NCBI RefSeq assembly: GCF_019052655.1
Contig: NZ_JAHQVB010000064.1
Coordinates: 1-11,522, forward strand
DNA: 11,522 nucleotides
Direction of reading: 5' to 3'
Source: Holdemanella porci
Lineage (GTDB): Bacteria; Bacillota_I; Bacilli_A; Erysipelotrichales; Erysipelotrichaceae
Positions 1-7,086 of this stretch are shown here, one piece after another. Each line of letters opens with the position of its first letter. Position 1 is the stretch's first letter. The notes beneath the pieces were generated by a model. It saw only the letters and a program-made list of their open reading frames with translations, searched no databases and was not told the origin of the DNA. Both the position numbers and the translations under genes were made by a program.

Positions 1-135
1 CATTAACAAAAGCTTGATAATCATCTTTATTCAAAATCAGGTTGAAGTCGTTGGTGATTTTCAGTGTCATAATATTGTCTAAGAGGACGGGTAGAAATCG
101 CAACTTTGGTCGGTGAAGGATTTCTAACTTTTTTA
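1..135. other. Left-edge stretch, no confident gene
   Basis: No gene can be assigned. On the minus strand an open frame begins at an ATG at 70-68 and runs off the left edge (23 codons, starting MTLKITNDFNLILNK). It reads like protein but has no Shine-Dalgarno site, and its frame is also open upstream of the ATG. On the + strand a short frame from the left edge ends at a TAA near 90 and could equally be the tail of an upstream gene. The two readings exclude each other and neither matches a family I recognise. Confidence 0.25.
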
Positions 136-164
136 TTGACTAAATAGTTAAGTAGATATATAGT
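136..164 (+). promoter_or_regulatory. Sigma-A-type promoter of the MarR/ABC operon
   Basis: TTGACT (136-141, five of six matches to the -35 consensus) lies 17 bp before TATAGT (159-164, five of six matches to the -10). The predicted start of transcription near 171 gives a short leader before the GGAGG ribosome site at 184-188. It is the only good promoter seen before the regulator gene. Confidence 0.7.
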
Positions 165-176
165 TAAGTAACTTAA
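136..176 (+). promoter_or_regulatory. Repeat cluster over the promoter, candidate MarR operator
   Basis: Three overlapping symmetries lie on the promoter. The ten-base direct repeat TAGTTAAGTA occurs at 145-154 and 161-170, sixteen bases apart. A perfect 13-base palindrome, TTAAGTAACTTAA, lies at 164-176, just after the -10. An imperfect inverted repeat, TTGACTA/TAGTTAA, lies at 136-142/145-151 and includes the -35. MarR regulators usually bind palindromes of this size overlapping their own promoter, so autorepression of the operon is the natural inference. Local AT content makes some of this symmetry easy to obtain by chance. Confidence 0.5.
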
Positions 177-193
177 ATAAATTGGAGGTTCGT

Positions 194-634
194 ATGGAAG
201 TTCAAGATGAAGTACTAGATTTATTGTTTGATCTAACATATAAAGTCACGAACTATGTTCGAAATAACCGTCATTGCAAAGATGGGCCAAGAATCAAAGA
301 TGTGATGTTGTTTAAAACGATTTATAAAGCAGAGAATCATCAGATCACAATGAGTGAAGTGGCAAATGTTCTCGGTGTTTCTCCAGCTGCAGTATCACAG
401 ATGATTGCTGGATTTGAAAAGAAGGGTCTGCTTCAAAGGGTGCATTCGAATACAGATCGTAGAACGGTCTATATTCAAATTGTTCCAGAGGCAATCGACA
501 TGTTTCAAAAGCGTATGAACTCCCATATGGCTAATGTTTATTCATATTTAGATTATCTGGGGACATCTGACTGTGCGCATTTAAGAGATATTTTAAAAAA
601 GACAGCTTATTATATGGAGGAAAATAAAGAATGA
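194..634 (+). CDS. MarR-family transcriptional regulator
   Basis: The 146-residue product has the normal length of a MarR repressor, a dimeric winged-helix protein that usually releases its operator on binding a small hydrophobic ligand or on oxidation. The helix-turn-helix lies at about residues 51-80 (ITMSEVANVLGVSP, AAVSQMIAGFEKKGLL). It is followed by a wing with the typical Asp-Arg-Arg (88-90) and by C-terminal dimerisation helices. The ATG at 194 is chosen because GGAGG at 184-188 is correctly spaced; an in-frame TTG at 182 lies before that site and is rejected. The stop overlaps the ATG of the next ABC gene (ATGA at 631-634), so the regulator is translationally coupled to the transporters it probably represses. 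Cysteines 28 and 127 are present, but nothing shows that they act as redox sensors. The ligand is unknown. Confidence 0.9.
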   Translation: MEVQDEVLDLLFDLTYKVTNYVRNNRHCKDGPRIKDVMLFKTIYKAENHQITMSEVANVLGVSPAAVSQMIAGFEKKGLLQRVHSNTDRRTVYIQIVPEAIDMFQKRMNSHMANVYSYLDYLGTSDCAHLRDILKKTAYYMEENKE

Positions 635-2814
635 CAAAGATTATGAAATATTTAAAACCATATTGGCTATCCATTGGCCTTACACTTGGTTTATTGTTTG
701 GACAGGCAACCTGTGAACTAACAATGCCGGATTATATGCAAAATATTGTCAATACAGGCATTCAAAATGGAGGTATTGAAAGTGGTGTCTATGAACAGGT
801 TCGTGAAAGTACATTCAATTCGTATGTAATGTTCGCAACCGATTCAGAAAAAGATTTAATGACATCTTCTTATAAGCTAGTTACTCCAAGTAAGGCAACT
901 AAGGAAGAGAAAACGAGAATTCCAGGCTTGAAAACAGAGAATGTATATCTATTAAAAGATCTTAGTGAAGAAAAGGAAGAGAAGCTTTCTTCCACTTTGA
1001 CCCTACTTCAAATGACAATGGTAGAAGTGAGTAAGGATGCTAAAGAAAGCAATGTACAAATTCCTCAACTACTGATAATGAATGGTATAGATACATATAG
1101 AAAAGTGGCAAAATCCGAGATTTCTAAACTCGGAGATTCGACAGTAACAAGCATGAGCTCACAATTTTTAAAGAAGGAATATAGTGATCTAGGTATGGAT
1201 ATGGAAAAGATTCAACAAGACTATATTATCTTTTCAGGACTTAAGATGTTAGGTTATGCCCTAGGCAGTGCTGTATGTGCGATATTAGTCGGATTCTTGG
1301 CGAGTCGTATTGCGGCAGGCTTTTCTAAAGATTTGCGTGAAGCCGTATTTGAAAAAGTGACGTATTTTTCCAATGAGAATCTAAATACTTTTAGTACATC
1401 CAGTTTGATTACACGTACCACAAATGATATTCAACAACTACAAATGACGGTGGCAATGTTTTTAAGAATTGTCATGTATGCACCTATTATTGGTGTTGGA
1501 GCCATTCTACACGTCATTGAATCTGGAGCGAATATGACTTGGATTCTAGCTTTATGTGTAGTGATCATTTTAAGCGTTGTATTTGTGATTTTTATGATTG
1601 TCATGCCAAAATTTAAGATCATGCAGAAAATGATCGATAAGATGAATAGCGTTGTACGAGAATTGTTAGATGGAATGTTAGTGATTCGTGCCTTTAATAA
1701 TGAAAAGATTGAAGAAGCTAAATTTGATCAAGCCAATAAAGATATTACTTCTATTTCTTTATTTACAACACGAGTTATGGCATTTATGATGCCGATCATG
1801 ATGTTTTTAATGAACGGTACCACACTTATGATTCTATGGTTTGGATCCAAACAAGTCGATGCCGGCATCATTCAAGTTGGTAGTATCATGGCCTTTATGC
1901 AGTATGCGATGCAAGTTATTATGGCCTTCTTAATGATCACCATGGTTGCGATTATGCTTCCTCGTGCCAATGTCAGTGCTTTACGTATTCATGAAGTATT
2001 AAGTAGTGATATTACAGTAAAAGATAAAGAGAATACGAAAGATTTCTCATCTAATATGCGAGGTGTTGTATCCTTTAAAAACGTATCTTTTCGATATCCA
2101 GGAGCTGATGAAGATGTTTTAAGCAATATTAACTTTGAAACAAAACCAGGAGAAACGACTGCCTTTATTGGAAGTACAGGATCTGGTAAGTCGACATTGA
2201 TCAACTTAGTACCAAGATTCTATGATGTGACAAGTGGATCTATTTGTGTGGATGGTGTTGATATTCGAGATGTCAAACAAGAGGATTTAAGAAGTCGCAT
2301 TGGCTATGTTCCACAAAAAGGTATGTTACTATCAGGAGATATTGAATCCAACTTATTATATTCAAAGAAAGATGCCAATGCAAAAGACATTGAGTCTGCT
2401 TTATCGATTTCTCAAAGTACGGAGTTTGTTTCAAAAAAACCAGAAGGCATCCACTGTGAAATCAGTCAGGGTGGCACAAACGTATCGGGAGGACAAAGAC
2501 AAAGACTATCGATTGCACGTGCCATTGTGCGTAAGCCTGAAATCTATATTTTTGATGATAGCTTTAGTGCATTAGACTTTAAAACGGATGCCAAACTTAG
2601 AGAAGCTTTGGCGAAGTCTTGTAAAGAAACGAAGAGTACGGTACTCCTTGTAGCCCAACGTATTTCAAGTATTTTACATGCCGATCAAATCATTGTACTG
2701 GATGAAGGGAAAATGGTTGGAAAAGGAACACATGCTGAATTGATGGAATCTTGTGATGTGTATCAACAAATTGCATCGAGCCAGTTGACAAAGGAGGAAC
2801 TTGCCAATGTCTAA
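631..2814 (+). CDS. ABC exporter half-transporter with degenerate ATP site and large extracellular loop
   Basis: This 727-residue membrane protein has an exporter-type permease domain fused to an ATPase. TM1 is at about 11-28. A hydrophilic insertion of roughly 150 residues (about 45-198), probably outside the cell, precedes TM2 at about 202-224; the remaining helices lie between 270 and 445. In the nucleotide domain the A-loop Tyr is in SFRYPG (about 490), Walker A is GSTGSGKS (514-521), the Q-loop Gln is 562, the signature NVSGGQ is 617-622 and Walker B ends in Asp642-Asp643. Asp643 occupies the catalytic Glu position, and the H-loop His is Gln676. This is the pattern of the impaired half of heterodimeric multidrug exporters of the BmrCD/LmrCD/TM287-288 type. 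Its partner is the next gene, with which it overlaps by 8 bases. The start ATG lies 10 bases after GGAGG (616-620). Substrate is unknown; the MarR neighbour suggests drugs or toxic compounds. Confidence 0.92.
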   Translation: MTKIMKYLKPYWLSIGLTLGLLFGQATCELTMPDYMQNIVNTGIQNGGIESGVYEQVRESTFNSYVMFATDSEKDLMTSSYKLVTPSKATKEEKTRIPGLKTENVYLLKDLSEEKEEKLSSTLTLLQMTMVEVSKDAKESNVQIPQLLIMNGIDTYRKVAKSEISKLGDSTVTSMSSQFLKKEYSDLGMDMEKIQQDYIIFSGLKMLGYALGSAVCAILVGFLASRIAAGFSKDLREAVFEKVTYFSNENLNTFSTSSLITRTTNDIQQLQMTVAMFLRIVMYAPIIGVGAILHVIESGANMTWILALCVVIILSVVFVIFMIVMPKFKIMQKMIDKMNSVVRELLDGMLVIRAFNNEKIEEAKFDQANKDITSISLFTTRVMAFMMPIMMFLMNGTTLMILWFGSKQVDAGIIQVGSIMAFMQYAMQVIMAFLMITMVAIMLPRANVSALRIHEVLSSDITVKDKENTKDFSSNMRGVVSFKNVSFRYPGADEDVLSNINFETKPGETTAFIGSTGSGKSTLINLVPRFYDVTSGSICVDGVDIRDVKQEDLRSRIGYVPQKGMLLSGDIESNLLYSKKDANAKDIESALSISQSTEFVSKKPEGIHCEISQGGTNVSGGQRQRLSIARAIVRKPEIYIFDDSFSALDFKTDAKLREALAKSCKETKSTVLLVAQRISSILHADQIIVLDEGKMVGKGTHAELMESCDVYQQIASSQLTKEELANV

Positions 2815-4645
2815 TCAGAAACAAAGCAATCGTCCAAGAGGACCAATGGGCCATGGTATGCGTGGTGGCGGCGAAAAGGCAAAAGATTTCAAAGGTACAA
2901 TGAAGAAGTTGTTCAATTATATCAAACCTTTTAAATTTACTTTTCTAATTGGAATTCTTTGTGCCGTTGTCTCTGTATGTATTATGGTCATTGGACCTAA
3001 GATTCAAGGAAATATTATTACAGAAATAGCCGAAGGCTTTATGAATAAAGTACAAGGCAAGGGTGGCATTGATTTTGATGCGATCAAAAAGACGTGTGCC
3101 TTATTATTAGCTATCTATGCCATGAGTACGGCCTTCTCGTATATTCAAGGCTGGTTGATGAGTGGCGTTTCCAATAAAATGGGATATCAGCTTCGTAAGG
3201 AAATGAATCAAAAGATTGATAAACTTCCACTATCTTACTTTGATAAAAATAGTCATGGAGACATTCTATCTCGCTTTACCAATGATGTAGATACTCTAGT
3301 TCAATCTTTAAACCAATCTTTATCCACGATGGTATCGAGCATTGTACAAATTATTGGCTTTCTAGTGATGATGTTAAGTATTTCTTGGAAAATGACATTA
3401 ATGGCTCTTGTTGTGATTCCACTCAGTATGATTCTAGTGATGGTAGTTGTGAAAAAGAGTCAACGTTACTTTAAGGCACAACAAAAATCATTAGGCTTAG
3501 TCAATGGACATATTGAAGAGATGTATGCAGCACATACAATTGTGAAAGCTTTTAATGGGGAAGAAGAGTCTTTAAAATCGTTTAAAGACTATAATAATCA
3601 ATTGTATACAAGCGCATGGAAATCCCAATTCTTGTCTGGTTTAATGATGCCATTAACAAATTTAATTGGAAATATTGGCTATGTCGGCGTATGTATTCTA
3701 GGCGGTTATTTAACGGTTCATGGTGAAATTGCCGTGGGAGATATTCAATCGTTTATTACGTATACACGTAACTTTACGCAACCAATCTCACAAATCTCAC
3801 AATCTATGAATATGTTACAGAGTACGGCAGCAGCTGCAGAACGTGTCTTTGAATTCTTGGCGAGTGAAGAAGAAGTTGCTGAAGTACAAAATCCAGTTGT
3901 ATTCGAAGAAGTGCAAGGCCAAGTAATTTTTGAGAATGTATGTTTTGGATATGATCCAAGTAAGATTATCATCAACGATTTTTCTATGTATGTCAAGCCA
4001 GGCCAAACAATCGCTATTGTAGGTCCTACAGGTGCAGGTAAAACAACGATTGTAAAATTATTGATGCGTTTTTATGAATTAAATGCAGGCACTATTTATA
4101 TTGATGGCCATAATATTACAGACTATACAAGAAGCGGTTTACGTAATATGGTGGGTATGGTATTACAGGATGCTTGGCTGTTTGAGGGAAGCATTTTAGA
4201 AAACTTACGATTTGGCAGACCCAACGCAACCGATGAAGAGGTCATGAAAGCTGCTAAAGCTGCGCATGTCGATCACTTTATTCGTACATTAGATTATGGT
4301 TATGATACCGTACTAAATGAAGCTTCTAGTAATATTAGTCAAGGACAACGACAATTATTAACGATTGCCCGTGCCTTCTTGGCAGATCCTAAAATCTTGA
4401 TTTTGGATGAGGCGACAAGCAGTGTGGATACACGTACAGAAGTCTTGATTCAAAAGGGAATGGATGAGTTGATGAAGGGGCGTACAAGCTTTGTGATTGC
4501 GCACCGCCTATCTACGATTCGTGATGCGGATAATATTATCGTTATGGATCATGGTGACATTGTGGAAGTGGGAAGCCATGATGAATTGATGAAGCGTAAT
4601 GGCTTCTATACGAAGTTATATAATGCGCAATTTGAAGAGGCTTAA
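2807..4645 (+). CDS. ABC exporter half-transporter, catalytically competent partner
   Basis: This 612-residue protein has six predicted membrane helices (about 42-330) followed by an ATPase domain. Walker A is GPTGAGKTT (406-414), the Q-loop Gln is 454, Walker B ends in Asp534-Glu535 with the catalytic Glu present, and the H-loop His is 566. The signature, normally LSGGQ, is ISQGQ (510-514). In a heterodimer this altered signature faces the altered Walker B of the preceding protein, so the defects fall in one ATP site and the other site remains complete. The N-terminus is a basic Gly/Pro/Met-rich tail (about 8-22) before KDFKGT. The ATG at 2807 is chosen because AAGGAGG (2791-2797) is nine bases upstream; the TTG at 2801 would be too close. 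It overlaps the upstream gene by 8 bases, indicating coupled synthesis of the two subunits. Confidence 0.93.
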   Translation: MSNQKQSNRPRGPMGHGMRGGGEKAKDFKGTMKKLFNYIKPFKFTFLIGILCAVVSVCIMVIGPKIQGNIITEIAEGFMNKVQGKGGIDFDAIKKTCALLLAIYAMSTAFSYIQGWLMSGVSNKMGYQLRKEMNQKIDKLPLSYFDKNSHGDILSRFTNDVDTLVQSLNQSLSTMVSSIVQIIGFLVMMLSISWKMTLMALVVIPLSMILVMVVVKKSQRYFKAQQKSLGLVNGHIEEMYAAHTIVKAFNGEEESLKSFKDYNNQLYTSAWKSQFLSGLMMPLTNLIGNIGYVGVCILGGYLTVHGEIAVGDIQSFITYTRNFTQPISQISQSMNMLQSTAAAAERVFEFLASEEEVAEVQNPVVFEEVQGQVIFENVCFGYDPSKIIINDFSMYVKPGQTIAIVGPTGAGKTTIVKLLMRFYELNAGTIYIDGHNITDYTRSGLRNMVGMVLQDAWLFEGSILENLRFGRPNATDEEVMKAAKAAHVDHFIRTLDYGYDTVLNEASSNISQGQRQLLTIARAFLADPKILILDEATSSVDTRTEVLIQKGMDELMKGRTSFVIAHRLSTIRDADNIIVMDHGDIVEVGSHDELMKRNGFYTKLYNAQFEEA

Positions 4646-4648
4646 GCT

Positions 4649-4900
4649 ATGCGTAAGATCATAGTGGATTTGAATGTAGTAAAAGATAATGAATTTTCAA
4701 TGATGTATGAAATGTTTGGATTAGACGTACAAAATAAATCGTACGAAGATTTTGAAAGAAGAATGCTGCAGATGTCCATTGAGACTATTATTGAAGTAAA
4801 GAATCGAGAACAAAATCTTACATCTTGTGCTAAATGGATCTTTATCTTAGAGGATATTCAGCAAAAAAGTGATTGTCTGTATTGTATCTGGGGTGTATAA
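4649..4900 (+). CDS. Uncharacterised 83-residue protein at the end of the efflux operon
   Basis: I do not recognise this product. The ATG follows the ABC gene stop by three bases, with a plausible ribosome site GAAGAGG at 4634-4640. The protein is soluble-looking and rich in charged residues, with a helical-looking middle (about 31-52) and a C-terminus containing Cys60, Cys76 and Cys79 (DCLYC), so a metal or redox site is possible but unproven. Two points favour a real gene. It fills the whole space between the transporter and the terminator. Its TAA also lies in the terminator loop in the same geometry as the stop codons of ruvX and holA. Its position suggests co-expression with the exporter, perhaps as an accessory factor, but that is inference. 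It could also be a non-functional open frame. Confidence 0.55.
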   Translation: MRKIIVDLNVVKDNEFSMMYEMFGLDVQNKSYEDFERRMLQMSIETIIEVKNREQNLTSCAKWIFILEDIQQKSDCLYCIWGV

Positions 4901-4913
4901 CACCCCATTTTTC
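4889..4913 (+). terminator. Intrinsic terminator of the MarR/ABC operon
   Basis: A perfect 7-bp GC-rich stem, TGGGGTG (4889-4895) with CACCCCA (4901-4907), closes the five-base loop TATAA and is followed by TTTTT. The last three loop bases are the stop codon of the 83-residue gene, so the 5' arm is coding and the 3' arm begins right after the stop. Confidence 0.88.
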
Positions 4914-4924
4914 TATTAAATCGC

Positions 4925-4953
4925 TTTCTTTTTGAATTGGATTCATATATAAT
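4925..4953 (+). promoter_or_regulatory. Probable promoter of the ireB-ruvX-DUF1292-mltG operon
   Basis: A perfect -10, TATAAT at 4948-4953, lies 27 bases before the ireB ATG and just after the preceding terminator. The -35 is weak: TTTCTT at 4925-4930 is at 17-bp spacing, while the better-looking TTGAAT at 4932-4937 is only 10 bp away and unlikely to be used. The -10 is convincing; the -35 assignment is not. Confidence 0.6.
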
Positions 4954-4979
4954 AAAAACGTGTTAAGGAGTGTGAAATT

Positions 4980-5231
4980 ATGAAAGACATTACCGAAACA
5001 ATGACATTTACTACGGAAGAGATTCGTCGTGAAAATATCAAGATGATTCTTCGTGAAGTAAGTGATGCTTTGGAAGAACGTGGTTATAATTCAGAAAATC
5101 AGATTGCTGGTTATTTGATCAGTAACGACCCTGCGTATATTTCTTCTCACAAGAATGCTCGTAACTTGATTCAAAAGATTGAACGTTATGAAATCATTGA
5201 AGAACTTGTACGCGCGTATTTAGAGAAATAA
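4980..5231 (+). CDS. ireB: IreB family regulatory phosphoprotein (UPF0297/DUF965)
   Basis: The 83-residue product matches the IreB/UPF0297 family over its whole length, including the core [15 protein letters not shown], the DPAY motif, an ARNLIQK stretch and the end [11 protein letters not shown]. In Enterococcus faecalis, IreB is a small cytoplasmic substrate of the Ser/Thr kinase IreK and acts as a negative regulator of cephalosporin resistance. Phosphorylation there is on N-terminal threonines. Here Thr5, Thr7, Thr9, Thr11 and Thr12 lie in the equivalent tail, so similar control is likely but not shown. The ATG follows AAGGAG (4965-4970) at nine bases. The stop TAA shares one base with the ruvX ATG. 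In many Bacillota alaS lies just upstream; here that place is taken by the efflux operon and its terminator. Confidence 0.95.
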   Translation: MKDITETMTFTTEEIRRENIKMILREVSDALEERGYNSENQIAGYLISNDPAYISSHKNARNLIQKIERYEIIEELVRAYLEK

Positions 5232-5656
5232 TGGATCGTATCATTGGTTTAGATCTTGGTTCAAAAACATGTGGTGTATCGATTTGTGATGCGCTTCATA
5301 TTACGTGTCGAGCTTTAACGACTGTGCGTTTTGAATCGGATGATTATGATGCTTGTTTAGAAGAAGTTTTAAAGCTATTAAAAGAAAATAAAGTCAAAGA
5401 AGTAGTTTTAGGCTTGCCAAAGCACATGAATGGAGATATCGGAATTCGTGGTGAAATATCTTGTGAATTTGCCAAGAAATTAGAGTCTTCGGGTATTACA
5501 GTTCATCTATGGGATGAGCGACTTACAACGGTTGCGGCCGAAAAAATCTTACTACAGGGGGATGTTTCTCGTAAGAAACGTAAAAAAGTAATTGATCAGA
5601 TGGCTGCCGTTCAAATTTTACAGAGTTTTTTGGACAGACAAAACGGGGGATTCTAG
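5231..5656 (+). CDS. ruvX: Holliday junction resolvase-like RuvX (YqgF family)
   Basis: The 141-residue product is an RNase H-fold nuclease of the YqgF/RuvX family, which is linked to 16S rRNA 5'-end maturation and to Holliday junction processing. The acidic residues are in place: Asp8 in GLDLGSKTCGVS, Asp95-Glu96 in the WDERLTT motif, and Asp122 in VIDQMAAVQILQ. The VVLGLPKHMNGDIG segment (58-71) is also typical. Length and motif order are normal. No clear ribosome site precedes the ATG, which shares one base with the ireB stop (TAATG), so translation probably depends on re-initiation by ribosomes finishing ireB. The gene ends inside a terminator-like hairpin at 5645-5673. Confidence 0.95.
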   Translation: MDRIIGLDLGSKTCGVSICDALHITCRALTTVRFESDDYDACLEEVLKLLKENKVKEVVLGLPKHMNGDIGIRGEISCEFAKKLESSGITVHLWDERLTTVAAEKILLQGDVSRKKRKKVIDQMAAVQILQSFLDRQNGGF

Positions 5657-5673
5657 ATCCTCCTTTATTTTTG
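5645..5673 (+). terminator. Terminator-like hairpin inside the operon, at the ruvX stop
   Basis: GGGGGAT (5645-5651) pairs with ATCCTCC (5657-5663), seven pairs including one G-U, around the loop TCTAG, and TTTATTTTT follows. The last three loop bases are the ruvX stop codon. The next gene begins 18 bases after the tail with its own ribosome site and no visible promoter, so this is more likely an attenuator or partial terminator than the operon end. Confidence 0.6.
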
Positions 5674-5690
5674 AAAGGAAAAGTATATTT

Positions 5691-5948
5691 ATGTTAGATT
5701 CAAATAGTTTATATGTATATGATGAAGATGGAAATGAAAAAAAGATGACCATCTTATTCACTTTTGACAGTGATGAAACGGGATGCCAATATGTGGTTTT
5801 CCAAGATCCAGACAATGATGAGGGCGAAGTGTTCGCATCTCGCTATGACGACAAAGGTCAGTTGATTCCTATTGAAAGCGAAGCCGAATGGGAAATGGTA
5901 GAAGAAGTAATCAACACGTTTGTTGAGGATGAGGAAAATGCCGACTAG
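5691..5948 (+). CDS. yrzB: DUF1292 (UPF0473, YrzB-like) protein
   Basis: The 85-residue acidic protein fits the DUF1292 family, which has no established biochemical role but is commonly found next to ireB and ruvX. Family features seen are the start YVYDEDGNEKKM, the TILFTFDSDETG segment, the EVFASRYDDKG segment, and the ending EAEWEMVEEVINTF. The ATG at 5691 is chosen because AAAGGA (5674-5679) lies upstream at a workable distance and the family starts here. Longer in-frame extension would run back into the ruvX gene and the hairpin. The 3' end overlaps the mltG start by 11 bases, indicating coupled translation of the two. Confidence 0.92.
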   Translation: MLDSNSLYVYDEDGNEKKMTILFTFDSDETGCQYVVFQDPDNDEGEVFASRYDDKGQLIPIESEAEWEMVEEVINTFVEDEENAD

Positions 5949-7020
5949 GCGAAAAGTCAATTCTGTAAGAGTTGTTCTATTAGTTGTTGTATGTCTTTTA
6001 ATTATCACCGGTCTTGGTTCGATTTTTGTCGTAAAGACAGGACTATCAAGTACGGGCAACGGGGATAAGGAAGTAGTGTTTACCATTGAAAACAATGAAT
6101 CATTTGATTCAGTTTTAGAGAACTTGAAAAAAGAGAATCTGATCGCAAATGCGAGTGTTGCCAAGCTTTATGCCAAGGCAAGTCACAACACAAACTTTGT
6201 GGCAGGTACTTTTGAATTGGATAATGGCATGAGCGTAAAAGATATTTTGTCTACCATTCAAGATAGTACAAAACTAAAGAAAGATGCTCTTGTCTTAAAA
6301 ATACCGGAAGGCAAATGGGCTAAAGAGATTGCGGCTGAAATATCAAATTTATATGATGGAAAGTATTCTTCAGAAGAAATTTTAAATCAATGGAATGATA
6401 TTTCTTATATTCAAACGCTCGCAAAGGATTATTCTTTCTTAAATGTAGATGATTTGAATAATTCCAACTATAAAGTGAAATTAGAAGGCTATTTATTTCC
6501 TGACACATATTTTTTGGAAAAAGATGACTCTCTTGATGATATTACACGCGTTCTGTTAGATCGTTTTGATGTGATGTATAAAGAGAATAAAAAGTCATTT
6601 GATAAAAGTGACTTATCCATCCATCAAATCATTAGCTTGGCAAGTGTCGTTCAATTTGAAGCAAGTGAACCTGGTGATATGGCTACAATTGCCGGTGTTT
6701 TCTACAATCGTTTAGATCAAGACATGAAACTTCAATCGAGTGTAACGGTATGTTATGCATTATATGATGATTTCAACGATCCAAAAGATTGTGAAACCAA
6801 TCCGGAAATTGATTCACCATACAATACGTACTTACATGAAGGCTTACCGATTGGACCAATTCTAAATCCGGGGGATGAAGCCGTTAAAGCCGTATTGAAT
6901 CCAGAAAAAACAGATTATCTATTTTTTGCGGCCGATATATATGGTGATGGAAAAGTATATTATTCAAAAACATATGAAGAACACCAACAAATCTGCGAAA
7001 AATTAGGCTTAAATCTGTAA
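5938..7020 (+). CDS. mltG: Endolytic murein transglycosylase MltG (YceG-like)
   Basis: MltG is a membrane-anchored lytic transglycosylase that cleaves nascent peptidoglycan glycan strands. The 360-residue product has a basic N-terminus (RRK), one membrane helix (about 12-34), a LysM-like region (about 45-120) and the YceG catalytic domain (about 120-355). Recognisable motifs are EGYLFPDTYFL (183-193), ASVVQFEAS (235-243), IAGVFYNRL (251-259), and SPYNTY with GLPIGPILNPG (293-312). Glu241 aligns with the catalytic Glu218 of the E. coli protein. The Glu usually found two residues earlier is Gln239, and the common LQSDPTV segment reads LQSSVTV (265-271). The ATG at 5938 is chosen for the GAGGA site at 5925-5929; ATG 5929 has no spacing from that site. 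Operon mates IreB and MltG both link to cell-wall control. Confidence 0.93.
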   Translation: MPTRRKVNSVRVVLLVVVCLLIITGLGSIFVVKTGLSSTGNGDKEVVFTIENNESFDSVLENLKKENLIANASVAKLYAKASHNTNFVAGTFELDNGMSVKDILSTIQDSTKLKKDALVLKIPEGKWAKEIAAEISNLYDGKYSSEEILNQWNDISYIQTLAKDYSFLNVDDLNNSNYKVKLEGYLFPDTYFLEKDDSLDDITRVLLDRFDVMYKENKKSFDKSDLSIHQIISLASVVQFEASEPGDMATIAGVFYNRLDQDMKLQSSVTVCYALYDDFNDPKDCETNPEIDSPYNTYLHEGLPIGPILNPGDEAVKAVLNPEKTDYLFFAADIYGDGKVYYSKTYEEHQQICEKLGLNL

Positions 7021-7027
7021 CAATGTT

Positions 7028-7055
7028 TTGCATAATTTAAGGATTATGTTATAAT
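7028..7055 (+). promoter_or_regulatory. Extended -10 promoter of greA
   Basis: TATAAT at 7050-7055 is preceded by a TG one base upstream (7047-7048), forming an extended -10, with a weak -35, TTGCAT (7028-7033), at 16 bp. It lies directly after the mltG stop and about 30 bases before the greA ATG. A small inverted repeat, CATAAT/ATTATG (7031-7036/7043-7048), lies within it. Confidence 0.75.
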
Positions 7056-7086
7056 TTTTTGTGCTAAATACAAGGAGTGATACCAC

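Noticed and set aside
27..239. Minus-strand 70-codon frame across the MarR promoter
   Set aside because: It overlaps the start of the regulator gene and its promoter, has no ribosome site and resembles no family I know.
3780..3812. Short tandem repeat (aatctcac units) in the second ABC gene
   Set aside because: It encodes an ordinary QISQISQS helix stretch in frame and is too short to be a repeat element.
7031..7060. CATAAT/ATTATG inverted repeat followed by Ts after mltG, as a terminator
   Set aside because: The six-pair stem is nearly all A-T, and the sequence is better explained as the greA extended -10 promoter.
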